Positions 55,839 to 64,000 of a stretch of DNA of 64,000 nucleotides are shown one piece after another (position 1 is the stretch's first letter; every line of letters begins with the position of its first letter). Under the pieces are notes generated by a model, which was given only the letters and a program-made list of their open reading frames with translations, was not told where the DNA came from and did no database searches. The position numbers were made by a program, and so were the translations under genes. The stretch covers positions 61,204-125,203 of the forward strand of contig NZ_BANS01000019.1 in assembly GCF_000332995.1 (NCBI RefSeq). Direction: 5' to 3'. This stretch comes from Gordonia amicalis NBRC 100051 = JCM 11271 (lineage in GTDB: Bacteria > Actinomycetota > Actinomycetes > Mycobacteriales > Mycobacteriaceae).

Positions 55839-56396
55839 CTACAGCTTCTGCGTGAACACATAGTCGTGTTCGACGCTGCCGCCGAGGTCGAAGGTCCGCA
55901 CTCCGGCACGGGTGAAACCCGTCTTGGTGTAGAACTTCTGGGCCCGTTCGTTGAGCTGGTTCACACCGAGCCAGACGACCGCGCTACCGCGATCGCGGGC
56001 GCGGTCGAGTGCTGCGTTCATCAGCCCACGTGACGGGCTGAGGCCGGGACGCGAATGGTGGTCGGGGAGTACGTACATCTTCGACACCTCGGTCGCCGGC
56101 CGATCGGGAACGACCGCTGCGACAACGGGATCCGACGGGTGGCCGTGCAGCACCAGCGCGTAGCCCAGGATCGCTCCGTCCGCGCCGTCCCGGGCGACGA
56201 GCACGTCGGCGTCCGGGTCGGTGATGTAGCCGCGGAAGTTCTTCTCGCCGAGGTTGGTCGCGATGAACTCGGCGATGTCCTCGGCAGCGGCGTGTGGCGG
56301 GCAGGCCAGCGGGAAGGTCGCACCGGCCACCTCGGCGACCGCCGCCGCCCGGTCGGGATCGGTGACGAGTTCGACGGTCACCGCGGGGGACGTCAT
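55839..56396 (-). CDS. GNAT family N-acetyltransferase (Rv2669-like)
   Basis: A 185-residue GNAT enzyme: VTVELVTDPDRAAAVAEVAG, then AILGYALVLHGHP, the acetyl-CoA region KMYVLPDHHSRPGLSPSRGLMNAAL and VWLGVNQLNERAQKFYTKTGF. Substrate unknown. ATG 56396 overlaps the sulfurtransferase stop (ATGA), so it depends on translation of that frameshifted gene. This is the last gene matching the mycobacterial order. Confidence 0.87.
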   Translation of the reverse strand: MTSPAVTVELVTDPDRAAAVAEVAGATFPLACPPHAAAEDIAEFIATNLGEKNFRGYITDPDADVLVARDGADGAILGYALVLHGHPSDPVVAAVVPDRPATEVSKMYVLPDHHSRPGLSPSRGLMNAALDRARDRGSAVVWLGVNQLNERAQKFYTKTGFTRAGVRTFDLGGSVEHDYVFTQKL

Positions 56397-57234
56397 GGCC
56401 GGGAGTCGGCCGATGCCAGGGGGCGCTCCGGGTCGGCGGTCCATGCGTTCATCGATCCGTCGTACACCGCGACGTCGTTCCGGCCGAGTGCCCGCAACGC
56501 GAAAGCCGCTGCGGTGGCGGCGATCCCGCCGCCGCAGTAAGTGACCGGCCGCACCGTGGGGTCGAGCGCGCCGACCTCGGTGAACAGCCCGCGCAGTTCG
56601 TCGAGCGGCCTGAGTGCGCCGGATTCGTCGACGAGTTCGCCGAACGGGACATTGACGCTGCTCGGGATGTGACCGCCGGAGAACGATTCCCGGTCGAGCG
56701 CGTTGACCAACAGAACCGACGAATCCGCGGTGGCCGCGGCGACCTCGTCGGTCGACGCGATGCGTTCTGGCCGGCGTCGTGCGGTGAAAGTTGCTGCCGG
56801 ATGGGTTGATTCGCCTGTTTCGGTGGGGAGTCCGGCCTTCGCCCAGGCGTCGAATCCGCCGTCGAGGACCACGACGTCGTCGAATCCTTCGAGACCGAAC
56901 TGCCACCACAGGCGGGTCGCCCAGATGCCGTTGACGGTGTCGTAGACGACGACCGTCGAGTCGTCACCGATCCCGGCCTCGCCGACGGCCGCGGCGAACT
57001 TCTCCGACGACGCCGCCGCGAACGGGGCCTCGCCGTCCGGATCGGACAGCCCGGCGATCTGGTCGACGAACACCGCACCGGGCAGGTGCCCCTGCAGGTA
57101 GGAGTCGCGGCCGGAGGCGACGTGCGCGCCGTCGGCGTCGAAGCTGAGATGAACCGTCGCGTCGACGATGCGCAGACGTCCCTCGCCGAGACGGGCGTGC
57201 AGTTCATCCGGGTGATCAGCGGTACGGAGTTCAT
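56393..57234 (-). pseudogene. Rhodanese-type sulfurtransferase with 5' frameshift
   Basis: A two-domain thiosulfate/3-mercaptopyruvate sulfurtransferase. The expected start ATG 57234 reads MNSVPLIT and then meets a frame change: the rest (DELHARLGEGRLRIVDATV, then GRDSYLQGHLPGAVFVDQ) lies in another frame with no usable start before GTG 57073. One added base in the run at 57208-57212 would join them as MNSVPLITPDELHARL. The catalytic cysteine in TYCGGGIAATAAAF and all later parts are intact. It is either a real null allele or an assembly error. ATGA overlap with the GNAT gene remains. Confidence 0.85.
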
Positions 57235-57271
57235 GGCTGACACCGTAGTCCGGCCACTCCGCGGCGCGGCG

Positions 57272-59248
57272 TCAGGGATCGAGCGGCTCGTCCGGGATGG
57301 TTTCGGCGCTGATCGGTTCCGCATGGAAGTCGGTGAGTTCGACGTGGCGGGTCCTGGCCCAGTAGTCGACGATCCGCCACGGGAGTACCGCCACGACGCG
57401 GCCGTCGGGGTTGCGGTACCAGTTGGTCATCGCCGGGTGCGTCCACACCATCTGCGCGTGCGCGCGGTCGACGGCGTCGTTGTACTCGTCGGTGACGTCG
57501 CGGCGCACCTCGAGTGCGCCGAGTCGGTTCTCGATCATGGCGCGGATGGCGTCGCAGACGTAGCGCACCTGGTACTCGAGGATGCTGATGAAGCTTCCGC
57601 CGTGTCCGAGTGCGGTGTTGGGGCCGGTCAGGATGAACAGGTTGGGGAAGTCGGGTGCGGTGATGCCGAGGTAGGCGTACGCGTCGTGATCACCCCAGGC
57701 CTCGACCGTCGTCTTGCCGCTGCGACCGACGACGTCCATCGGGTACAGGTAGCGGTCGCTGTGGAAACCGGTCGCGAACACGATGATGTCGAAGTCGTGC
57801 GCCCGGCCGGTGCTGTCGACGAGACCGGTGGCGGTGACGGAGTCCACGCCGTGGCCCACCAGCTCGACGTTCGGCTGCCGCAACATGCGGAACCAGCCGT
57901 TGTCCAACAGCATCCGCTTGCCGAAGGGCGGGTAGTCGGGTGTCGACAGCTCGATCAGGTCGTCGCGGTCGCCCAGTTCGGCGCGCATGTAGCGCAGGTA
58001 GAACTCGCGGTGACCGTGATTCACGGCGTTGATCGATGCGGTGGGCTCGGGCCATTCGGGATCGACGTGCAGGGTGGAGTGGACCTTGTCGTTGAAGATC
58101 CAGGACAGCCGGGCGCGATACCACTCGCGGTAGCCGGGCAGGTTGTTCATCAGCCAGTGCACGCCGTCGCCGACGGGGGCGAAGTAATCGTCGTTGGGGG
58201 CGATCCACTGCGGGGACCGCTGGAAGATCGTCAGCGACCCGACCTTGCCGACGATGGCCGGACCGATCTGCATCGCCGAGGCGCCGGAGCCGACGATGGC
58301 GACGCGTTTGCCGGCCAGGGCGCCGGGCTCGTCGGGCTCCGTGGGCCAGTCGGCGGAGTGGAACATGCGGCCGGCGAAGGAGTCCATGCCGCTCAGCTGG
58401 GGGAGCTTGGGGCGATTGAGGATTCCGACGGCACTGATGAGAATCCGCGAGGTGAGGGTGCTCTGACTCCCGTCCCGGTCCCGGACCCGGACGATCCACT
58501 GCTGGGCGGCGGAATCGTAGGTGGCGGAGAGGACCTCGGTGCCGAACCGGACGCGGTCGCGCACCGCGTGGCGGTCGGCGAAGGCCTGCAGGTAGCCCTG
58601 GACCTCGTCGCGTTTGCCGAAGTGGGTCGACCAGTCGTGGTCGAAGGACGAGATCGAGTACAGGTAGCTCGGGGTGTCGACACCGGCGCCGGGGTAGTGG
58701 TTCTCGTACCAGGAACCGCCGACGTCGTCGTTCTTCTCCAGAACGGTGTGCTCGATGCCGGCCTCCGCGAGCTGGGTGGCGATCAGCATCCCGGCCACGC
58801 CCGCGCCGATGACGAGGGCGGTCATCGTCGTGCCGAGGTTCGCGGGCAGCGTCGACAGGTGGCTGCCGCGGAGGTCGCCCCGCACGATCTCACTCATCAT
58901 CGGGCCGAATTCCGGCGCCACCGGCTCACCGGCGGTGAAGGACATCAGGGCGGCGACCAGTTCCTCGTCGGCCGGTTCGCGTGCGGGTGAACCCTGCTCG
59001 TACCAGTTCTTCAGGGCCTCGACGACGGCGTCGTGGATCTCGGCCTGCACCTCCTCGGGCAGCCCGCCCGTGGAGTTGTCGTCCATGCCGCGACTGCGCG
59101 TCGGGCGGTACCGGTCACTCAGCCACCGGCGATCGCCGGTCATCTCCACCAACACGGCCAGCAGTGTCGGGATGTTGCCCGCGGCGACGGCCGAACGGAT
59201 CTCCGAGGTGGTGGGGCGCGTCTCCGGACGGAGGGAAACTGATGTCAT
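57272..59248 (-). CDS. FAD-dependent Baeyer-Villiger-type monooxygenase
   Basis: A 658-residue flavoprotein. A 140-residue N-terminal extension, as in 4-hydroxyacetophenone monooxygenase, precedes the first Rossmann motif VIGAGVAG (residues 146-153), the family fingerprint FAGRMFHSADWP (291-302) and a second Rossmann motif IVGSGASA. It inserts oxygen next to a ketone, making an ester or lactone. ATG 59248 starts it; the upstream palindrome (59256-59271) lies only seven bases away and must overlap its promoter or leader. Substrate unknown. Confidence 0.92.
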   Translation of the reverse strand: MTSVSLRPETRPTTSEIRSAVAAGNIPTLLAVLVEMTGDRRWLSDRYRPTRSRGMDDNSTGGLPEEVQAEIHDAVVEALKNWYEQGSPAREPADEELVAALMSFTAGEPVAPEFGPMMSEIVRGDLRGSHLSTLPANLGTTMTALVIGAGVAGMLIATQLAEAGIEHTVLEKNDDVGGSWYENHYPGAGVDTPSYLYSISSFDHDWSTHFGKRDEVQGYLQAFADRHAVRDRVRFGTEVLSATYDSAAQQWIVRVRDRDGSQSTLTSRILISAVGILNRPKLPQLSGMDSFAGRMFHSADWPTEPDEPGALAGKRVAIVGSGASAMQIGPAIVGKVGSLTIFQRSPQWIAPNDDYFAPVGDGVHWLMNNLPGYREWYRARLSWIFNDKVHSTLHVDPEWPEPTASINAVNHGHREFYLRYMRAELGDRDDLIELSTPDYPPFGKRMLLDNGWFRMLRQPNVELVGHGVDSVTATGLVDSTGRAHDFDIIVFATGFHSDRYLYPMDVVGRSGKTTVEAWGDHDAYAYLGITAPDFPNLFILTGPNTALGHGGSFISILEYQVRYVCDAIRAMIENRLGALEVRRDVTDEYNDAVDRAHAQMVWTHPAMTNWYRNPDGRVVAVLPWRIVDYWARTRHVELTDFHAEPISAETIPDEPLDP

Positions 59249-59255
59249 AGATGCA

Positions 59256-59271
59256 ACTAACCACTGTTAGT
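59256..59271. promoter_or_regulatory. TetR-type operator copy 1 (monooxygenase side)
   Basis: ACTAACCACTGTTAGT: arms ACTAAC/GTTAGT are exact inverted repeats with a 4-base spacer. It lies seven bases upstream of the monooxygenase start codon, so binding would block initiation. The TetR gene of the cluster is the likely regulator. Confidence 0.8.
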
Positions 59272-59352
59272 CCCGTCCCGTCAACACCGGGGATTTCCCA
59301 TCAATCGGCGCTTGACGCCTCCGATCCGGTATGGAACTGTGTGCTCAGTCAT

Positions 59353-59368
59353 ACTAACAACGGTTAGT
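59353..59368. promoter_or_regulatory. TetR-type operator copy 2 (nitroreductase side)
   Basis: ACTAACAACGGTTAGT has the same exact arms and spacer length as copy 1. It lies 16 bases before the nitroreductase start, next to its ribosome site GGAGGT, downstream of a TTGACG at 59312. The centre-to-centre distance between the copies is 97 bases. Confidence 0.8.
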
Positions 59369-59384
59369 CATCACGGAGGTTGAC

Positions 59385-60023
59385 ATGGAACTCAGCGAGG
59401 CAATGCGCACGACGGGCACCTGCCGCTACTTCAGCGACAAGCCGGTCGAGGACGAGGTGTTCTACCAGGCGTTCGACGACGCGCGCTTCGGCCCGCAGGG
59501 CGGCAACCGCCAGCCCGTCCGCTGGGTCGTGGTCCGCGACGACGCCACCAAGAAGGCCCTCGCCGACCTCTACCTGCCGTTCTGGGAGCCGTACTACAAC
59601 TCGATCCTCGAGGGATCGAAGAAGGTCGGCGCCGTCCCCAAGACCATCGAGAGCGCGAACTACTTCGCACACCACCTCGCCGAGGTGCCCGCGCTCGTCG
59701 TGGTGTGCGCCGAGATGGAGGGGCTGCACCCCACCGATCACGAGCTCGGCCGGCTCAGTGTCGTCGGCGGAGCGTCGATCTACCCGAGTGTGCAGAATCT
59801 GACGCTCGCGCTCCGCCAGCAGGGCGTCGCCACCGCACTCACGACCCTGCTCTGTGCGGCCGAGAACGACGTCAAGGAACTGCTCGGCATCCCGGACGAC
59901 TACATCACCGCCGCGCACATCGCCGTCGGCTACCCGCGAGACGGCTTCCCGCGCAAGCTCACCCGCAGCCCGGTCGAGGACATCGCCTACCTCGACCGCT
60001 TCGACAACCGGATGTTCGCGTGA
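59385..60023 (+). CDS. Nitroreductase-family flavoprotein
   Basis: A 212-residue FMN-dependent oxidoreductase, starting MELSEAMRTTGTCRYFSDKP with the binding loop RFGPQGGNRQPVRWVVV and GVATALTTLLCAAENDVKELLGIP near the C-terminus (read here in two pieces). The family covers nitroreductases and enzymes acting on flavins, quinones or enones, so the reaction is undetermined. First gene of the overlapping catabolic operon; ATG 59385 follows GGAGGT. Confidence 0.85.
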   Translation: MELSEAMRTTGTCRYFSDKPVEDEVFYQAFDDARFGPQGGNRQPVRWVVVRDDATKKALADLYLPFWEPYYNSILEGSKKVGAVPKTIESANYFAHHLAEVPALVVVCAEMEGLHPTDHELGRLSVVGGASIYPSVQNLTLALRQQGVATALTTLLCAAENDVKELLGIPDDYITAAHIAVGYPRDGFPRKLTRSPVEDIAYLDRFDNRMFA

Positions 60024-61627
60024 GCGCCCCCGCCATGGCCTCCGACCGCACCTTGACCGAGATCCAGACCTCGCCGCTGGGCCGCGCGACGATCGGTGAC
60101 CAGCTGCGCAGGCTGTCACGTTCGCAGGGCGGCAAGCCCGCGATCATCGCGTGCGACGCCGACGGCGGCCGCACGTCGACCAGCTATCGCGAGCTCAACG
60201 GGATGGCCAATCGGGTCGCGCACGTCCTCGCCGACCTCGGTGTCCGACGCGGCGACCGCGTCGCGGTGATGAGCCGCAACCGCGTCGAGACCGTAGCCAC
60301 CTACTACGGCACGCTGAAGCTCGGGGCGGCGTACTCCGGGGTCAGCCCGATGTTCCGCGAGAAGGAGACCGCCCAGCAGCTGGGTCATCTGGAGCCCGCG
60401 GTGCTCGTCGTCGAGCGCGACCTGGCCTCGCTCGCCGGGCCGATCGCCGACAGCCTCGGGATCTCGGTCCTCGTCGTCGGGGAGTCGGCGTCGAACTCGT
60501 GGAACTCCTTCGACGACCTCGTCGGGCGGGCCGAGGACGCCGAGCCCGACGCCGACGTCGACGAACACGATCTGGCCATGATCGTCTACACCAGCGGTAC
60601 CGAGTCGACGCCGAAGGGCGTGGAGATCGCGCACCGCAACTACCTGATCTCCACGGCGCCGGCGTACACGTGGGGACTGCGCTGCCAGAACGACGACGTC
60701 TGGCTGTATGTCATGCCCTTCCACACGATCGCCGGGATCGGTTCGCTCACGTCCCTGACCCTGCTGGGCGCCACGCTCGTGCTGCCGGCCGCGGTCGACC
60801 CGGCGACGTCCCTGCGGATGATCCGCGACGAGAAGATCTCGGTGCTCGCCCAGACCCCGACCTTCTTCATCGCCCTGGCCAACCACCCCGACTTCGGGCC
60901 CGACACCGTCGGCACGGTCCGCCGCTGTCTCACCTACGGCGGCCAGGTGTCGCCGCATGCGGTCGACGCATGGGCCTCCGCCACCCCGGAATCGGTGTGG
61001 GGAACGTACTGGGGCCAGTCCGAACTCACCCAGTTGGGGTCGGTCGGGTGGTTCAAGCGGCTCGAGGACGTGCCCGGCGCGGACCCGACCTGGATCGGCA
61101 GGCCGGTCGGCCATCTCGAGGTGCGTGTCGTCGACGCCGACGGCAATGATGCCGAGGAAGGCGAACTGCTCTGCCGCACACCGTCGGTCATGCTCGGGTA
61201 CTTCAAGGACCCGGAGAAGACGGCGCAGGTCCTCGATGGTGGCTGGGTCCACACCGACGACATCGTGCGCATCGACGACGAGGGCAACATGTTCTTCCGC
61301 GACCGGCGCAAGGACATGATCAAGACCGGCGGATACAACGTCGCCTCCCAGGAGGTCGAGCGTGTGCTGCAGGCGCATCCCGACGTGGAACGGGCCGCGG
61401 TCGTGGGCCTGCCCGACCCGTACTGGTCCGAGGCGGTCACCGGTTTCGTCGTGCTCCGCGCGGGTACCTCGGTGTCCGCGGAGGACATTCGCGAGCACTG
61501 CCGATCCGAACTGGCATCGTACAAGGTGCCCAAGGCGGTGTATCTCGTCGACGAACTGCCGACCGACGCCCAGGGCAAGTTGCTCAAGCGCGAGTTGAGG
61601 AGAGCCTATGGAACCCCTCAGGGCTGA
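60020..61627 (+). CDS. Fatty- or aryl-acid acyl-CoA ligase (AMP-binding)
   Basis: A 535-residue adenylate-forming enzyme. The AMP-binding motif is YTSGTESTPKGVE (about residues 190-202), followed by TPTFFIALANHPDF, TYWGQSELTQLG and the C-terminal hinge DRRKDMIKTGGYNVASQEVE and LPTDAQGKLLKREL. It activates a carboxylate as CoA thioester. GTG 60020 overlaps the nitroreductase stop (GTGA). The acid could be the product of ester cleavage after the Baeyer-Villiger step. Confidence 0.9.
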   Translation: MSAPAMASDRTLTEIQTSPLGRATIGDQLRRLSRSQGGKPAIIACDADGGRTSTSYRELNGMANRVAHVLADLGVRRGDRVAVMSRNRVETVATYYGTLKLGAAYSGVSPMFREKETAQQLGHLEPAVLVVERDLASLAGPIADSLGISVLVVGESASNSWNSFDDLVGRAEDAEPDADVDEHDLAMIVYTSGTESTPKGVEIAHRNYLISTAPAYTWGLRCQNDDVWLYVMPFHTIAGIGSLTSLTLLGATLVLPAAVDPATSLRMIRDEKISVLAQTPTFFIALANHPDFGPDTVGTVRRCLTYGGQVSPHAVDAWASATPESVWGTYWGQSELTQLGSVGWFKRLEDVPGADPTWIGRPVGHLEVRVVDADGNDAEEGELLCRTPSVMLGYFKDPEKTAQVLDGGWVHTDDIVRIDDEGNMFFRDRRKDMIKTGGYNVASQEVERVLQAHPDVERAAVVGLPDPYWSEAVTGFVVLRAGTSVSAEDIREHCRSELASYKVPKAVYLVDELPTDAQGKLLKRELRRAYGTPQG

Positions 61628-62255
61628 CGACCCCACTGCGGTCGCTGCCGAGGTCGTCCCGGGTCGGGTGGCGCAGGAGCGTCCGCGCACCCGCCGGGAC
61701 GAGATCGCGGAGGCCGCGGCGCGCTACTTCGCCGAACACGGGTACGCCAACGCGGGGATGCGTGACATCGCCGAGGCCGTGGGCATGCGAGGTGCGAGTC
61801 TCTACAACCACTTCCACTCCAAAGAGGAGATCCTCTACGCGATCGCGCTGCGGATGACCGAGGATCCGCAGGCGGACCTGCTCCTGCTCGACGGTGAGGG
61901 CGGACCGGTCCAGCGGCTCACCGGCCTGGTCGAGGCCCACGTCCGGCGCCTCGCGCGCCACCGGGTGGAACACCTTGTGGCGCTGCGGGAACTGTCGGCG
62001 CTGACGCCCGAACATCGCCGGATCGTCACCGACTACCGCAAGTACTACCAGCGGCGCATCCGGGACGTGATCGAGGCCGGCGCCCGCATGGGCGTGTTCG
62101 AGGTGCGCGACGCCCATCAGTCCGCCATCGCGGTGCTCGACCTGATGAACGGCATCAGCTGGTGGCTGCGCGACGACCACGACGTCGACCAGTTGGTCGA
62201 CGACTACGTCGATTTCACGATCCGCGGGGTCCTTCACCACCAGGTGCGTTCGTGA
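61608..62255 (+). CDS. TetR-family regulator of the catabolic cluster
   Basis: A 215-residue TetR repressor. The DNA-binding helix-turn-helix is in TRRDEIAEAAARYFAEHGY, MRDIAEAVGMRGASLYNHF and HSKEEILYAIALRM; the C-terminal domain is of the KstR2-like, acyl-CoA-sensing type (short, with LRELSALTPEHRRIV). It overlaps the ligase by 20 bases and the racemase by 4, so it is co-expressed with its targets. It most likely binds the two ACTAAC-N4-GTTAGT operators; the inducer may be an acyl-CoA made by the cluster. Confidence 0.87.
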   Translation: MEPLRADDPTAVAAEVVPGRVAQERPRTRRDEIAEAAARYFAEHGYANAGMRDIAEAVGMRGASLYNHFHSKEEILYAIALRMTEDPQADLLLLDGEGGPVQRLTGLVEAHVRRLARHRVEHLVALRELSALTPEHRRIVTDYRKYYQRRIRDVIEAGARMGVFEVRDAHQSAIAVLDLMNGISWWLRDDHDVDQLVDDYVDFTIRGVLHHQVRS

Positions 62256-63359
62256 GCGGTCCGCTCGCCGGTGTGCGCGTGGTCGAGATGCCGGGCCTCG
62301 GTCCGACGCCGCACGCGGCGATGATGCTCGCCGACCTCGGCGCCGACGTCATCCGGATTCGACGCCCCGGTCCCGAGGCTCCGGGACCCGACGGCGTCGT
62401 CGACGCGGACGCCGGCCTGTACCGGTCCCGACCCAGTGTCGAGGCCGACCTCAAGGACCCCGCCGACCTGGCACGCATCCGGGAGATGATCCTGCGTGCG
62501 GACATCCTCGTCGAGGGTTTCCGGCCGGGGGTGATGGAACGGCTCGGCCTCGGACCCGAGATCTGTGACGACGCACCGCAACTCGTCTATGCCCGGATGA
62601 CCGGGTGGGGACAGGACGGTGACCGCGCGCTGCTCGCCGGTCACGACATCAACTACCTCGCCGTGACGGGTGTGCTCGAGGCGATGGGGCCGGCCGGATC
62701 ACCGCCCGTGCCGCCACTGTCGCTGGCCGGCGACTTCGGCGGGGGATCGATGCTCCTCGTGGTCGGCGTGCTGGCCGCGCTGCACGACCGGTCGCGAACC
62801 GGCGCGGGCAGGTCGTCGACGCCGCGATGGTCGACGGGGCCGGTCTGCTCGCACAACTGCAGTGGTCGTGGAAGGCGGCCGGCCGCTGGGTGTCCCGGTC
62901 GGAGGGCAACCTCCTCGACGGCTCCGCTCCCTTCTACGCGACGTACGAGTGCGCGGACGGCAGGTTCGTCGCCGTCGGTGCGTGGAGGAGAAGTTCTGGC
63001 GCAACCTGATCGGCACCCTCGGCCTCGGTGACCTCCCCGACCGCTGGGATCGCACGCACTGGCCGGTCATCTCCGCCGCACTCGCCGCCCGGTTCGCCAC
63101 GCGCAGCCGCGATCAGTGGGCCGATGAGTTCGCCGGTGTCGACGCGTGCCTGACGCCCGTGCTCGACTTCGACGAGGCGGCCGCCGATCCCGTTGCGCGG
63201 CAACGGGGCAGCTACGTCATCGTCGACGACGCCGTCCAGCCCGCACCGGCACCACGGTTCTCCCGGACCGTCCTGCCCGCACCGTCAGGGTCCTCGACCG
63301 TGGACCTGACGCAGATTCTCGATCAATGGTCGACCGATTCACCCGTGGAGGTGTCGTGA
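62252..63359 (+). pseudogene. mcr: Alpha-methylacyl-CoA racemase (Mcr-like, CoA-transferase III fold) with two frameshifts
   Basis: The gene reads like mycobacterial Mcr: [65 protein letters not shown] and [13 protein letters not shown]. Frame 1 breaks at 62806-62808, where one G is missing from GGG: the next piece ([17 protein letters not shown]) is in frame 2. Frame 2 breaks between 62982 and 62983, where one base is missing before EEKFW, and the rest ([13 protein letters not shown] to the stop) is in frame 3. Two added bases restore about 370 residues. The enzyme normally inverts methyl-branched acyl-CoAs. GTG 62252 and the GTGA end overlaps are intact. Confidence 0.88.
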
Positions 63360-64000
63360 GTTTCACCAGCCCGTTCCCCGACGTCGAGATCCCCGAGGTC
63401 AGCGTCCACGAGTTCCTGTTGGGCACGATCGCCGACGACGAGCTCGGACGGACCGCGCTGGTGGACCCGAAATCCGGTGCGGTGACGTCGTATAAGGAAC
63501 TCATCACCCAGATCGACGCGGTTGCCGGCTGGCTGGCGTCGCGGGGGATCGGTGTCGGGGACGTGGTGGGCATCCTCTCGCCCAACATTCCGGCGTTCGC
63601 GACGGTGTTCCACGGCATCTTGCGTGCCGGTGGCACGGCGACGACGGTCAATGCGTTGTTCACGGCACCTGAGATCGCCAAGCAGTTGCGGGATTCGGGT
63701 GCGAAGATGCTGGTGACGATCTCGCCGATGTTCGAGCAGGCCAAGGCGGCCGCCGAGGAGGTGGGTCTGTCGGCGGCGAATCTGATCGTTCTCGACGGTG
63801 CGGGACAGGCGGATTCGGGACACCCCAATGCGGTCGACGTGATCGGCGCGGGACTGCCCGCACCGCAGGTGTCCTTCGATCCGGCCACCCATGTGGCGGT
63901 GCTGCCGTACAGCTCGGGAACGACGGGTAATCCGAAGGGTGTGGCGCTCTCGCACCGGAATCTGGTGGCCAATGTCGCCCAGTTGAAGCCGTTGCAGGGG
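63356..64000 (+). CDS. 4-coumarate:CoA-ligase-like AMP-binding enzyme (3' end off the right edge)
   Basis: The first 215 residues of a second acyl-CoA ligase: TSYKELITQIDAVAGWLA, SPNIPAFATVFHGILRAGGT and the AMP motif YSSGTTGNPKGVALSHRN (about residues 184-201). It belongs to the 4CL/fatty-acyl CoA ligase group, different from the first ligase in the cluster. GTG 63356 overlaps the racemase stop (GTGA). The window ends before the hinge and C-terminal domain. Confidence 0.9.
   Translation, partial: MSFTSPFPDVEIPEVSVHEFLLGTIADDELGRTALVDPKSGAVTSYKELITQIDAVAGWLASRGIGVGDVVGILSPNIPAFATVFHGILRAGGTATTVNALFTAPEIAKQLRDSGAKMLVTISPMFEQAKAAAEEVGLSAANLIVLDGAGQADSGHPNAVDVIGAGLPAPQVSFDPATHVAVLPYSSGTTGNPKGVALSHRNLVANVAQLKPLQG

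Noticed and set aside
57086..58990. 634-residue open frame on the plus strand
   Set aside because: Antisense to the monooxygenase and sulfurtransferase, Val/Gly/Asp-rich, with no family signature.

Overview
This is a high-GC actinobacterial chromosome segment from the mycolic-acid-producing order Mycobacteriales, most likely Gordonia or a close relative (genus is inference). From about 1 to 56.4 kb, gene order closely follows the Mycobacterium tuberculosis block from lexA (Rv2720) down to Rv2670c/Rv2669, read in reverse: lexA, chiZ-like, nrdR, PAC2, ideR, sigB, DUF3099, DUF3039, YihY/BrkB, sigA, ppgK, suhB, cei, DUF4193, DUF3093, dut, DUF3710, hydrolase, OB-fold, DUF3159, ceoC, ceoB, APC permease, RNA methyltransferase, dxs, rnd, DUF3000, hemE, hemY, hemQ, msrB, aftC, secreted hydrolase, ribD-like, AFG1 ATPase, GNAT. 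Synteny names are from memory of the mycobacterial map, not from a search.

Layout. 1-5.8 kb: SOS repressor LexA and a divergent LysM cell-division/wall gene with SOS boxes between them, then NrdR and the large helicase HrpA in convergent overlap. 5.8-12.5 kb: class III aminotransferase, the ahpCD peroxide-defence operon with divergent oxyR, a second DExH helicase and a PAC2 protein. 12.7-20.7 kb: lipoprotein, DUF4192, ideR, then a deacetylase (AcuC) overlapping a GNAT/acyl-CoA-synthetase fusion, wedged between ideR and sigB. 20.9-31.2 kb: sigB and sigA neighbourhood with small zinc-ribbon proteins, a membrane protein, a DEAD-box helicase, a TSUP exporter, polyphosphate glucokinase, SuhB and Cei. 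31.7-44 kb: dUTPase and conserved actinobacterial genes, the CeoB/CeoC potassium-gating proteins divergent from a KimA-like permease, dxs and a YbdK-like ligase. 44-50 kb: RNase D, DUF3000 and the coproporphyrin-dependent haem genes hemE-hemY-hemQ. 50-56 kb: MsrB, arabinofuranosyltransferase AftC, a secreted hydrolase-like protein, a reductase and an AFG1 ATPase.

56.4-64 kb leaves the conserved block. A sulfurtransferase with a 5' frameshift is followed by a catabolic cluster: a Baeyer-Villiger-type monooxygenase divergent from a tightly overlapping set (nitroreductase family, acyl-CoA ligase, TetR regulator, alpha-methylacyl-CoA racemase, second acyl-CoA ligase cut by the window edge). Two exact copies of the palindrome ACTAAC-N4-GTTAGT sit in the divergent promoter and are the likely TetR operators. 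The racemase gene carries two single-base deletions.

The items that most deserve a second look are the operator pair and its cluster, the three single-base frameshifts clustered at the right end, the helicase that lacks any ATG/GTG/TTG start, the secreted hydrolase whose catalytic Ser and His are replaced, the AcuC/acetyltransferase insertion, and a group of leaderless TANNNT-N6-GTG promoters. I saw no tRNA, rRNA, CRISPR array, transposase or prophage. No wholly new system is proven here.
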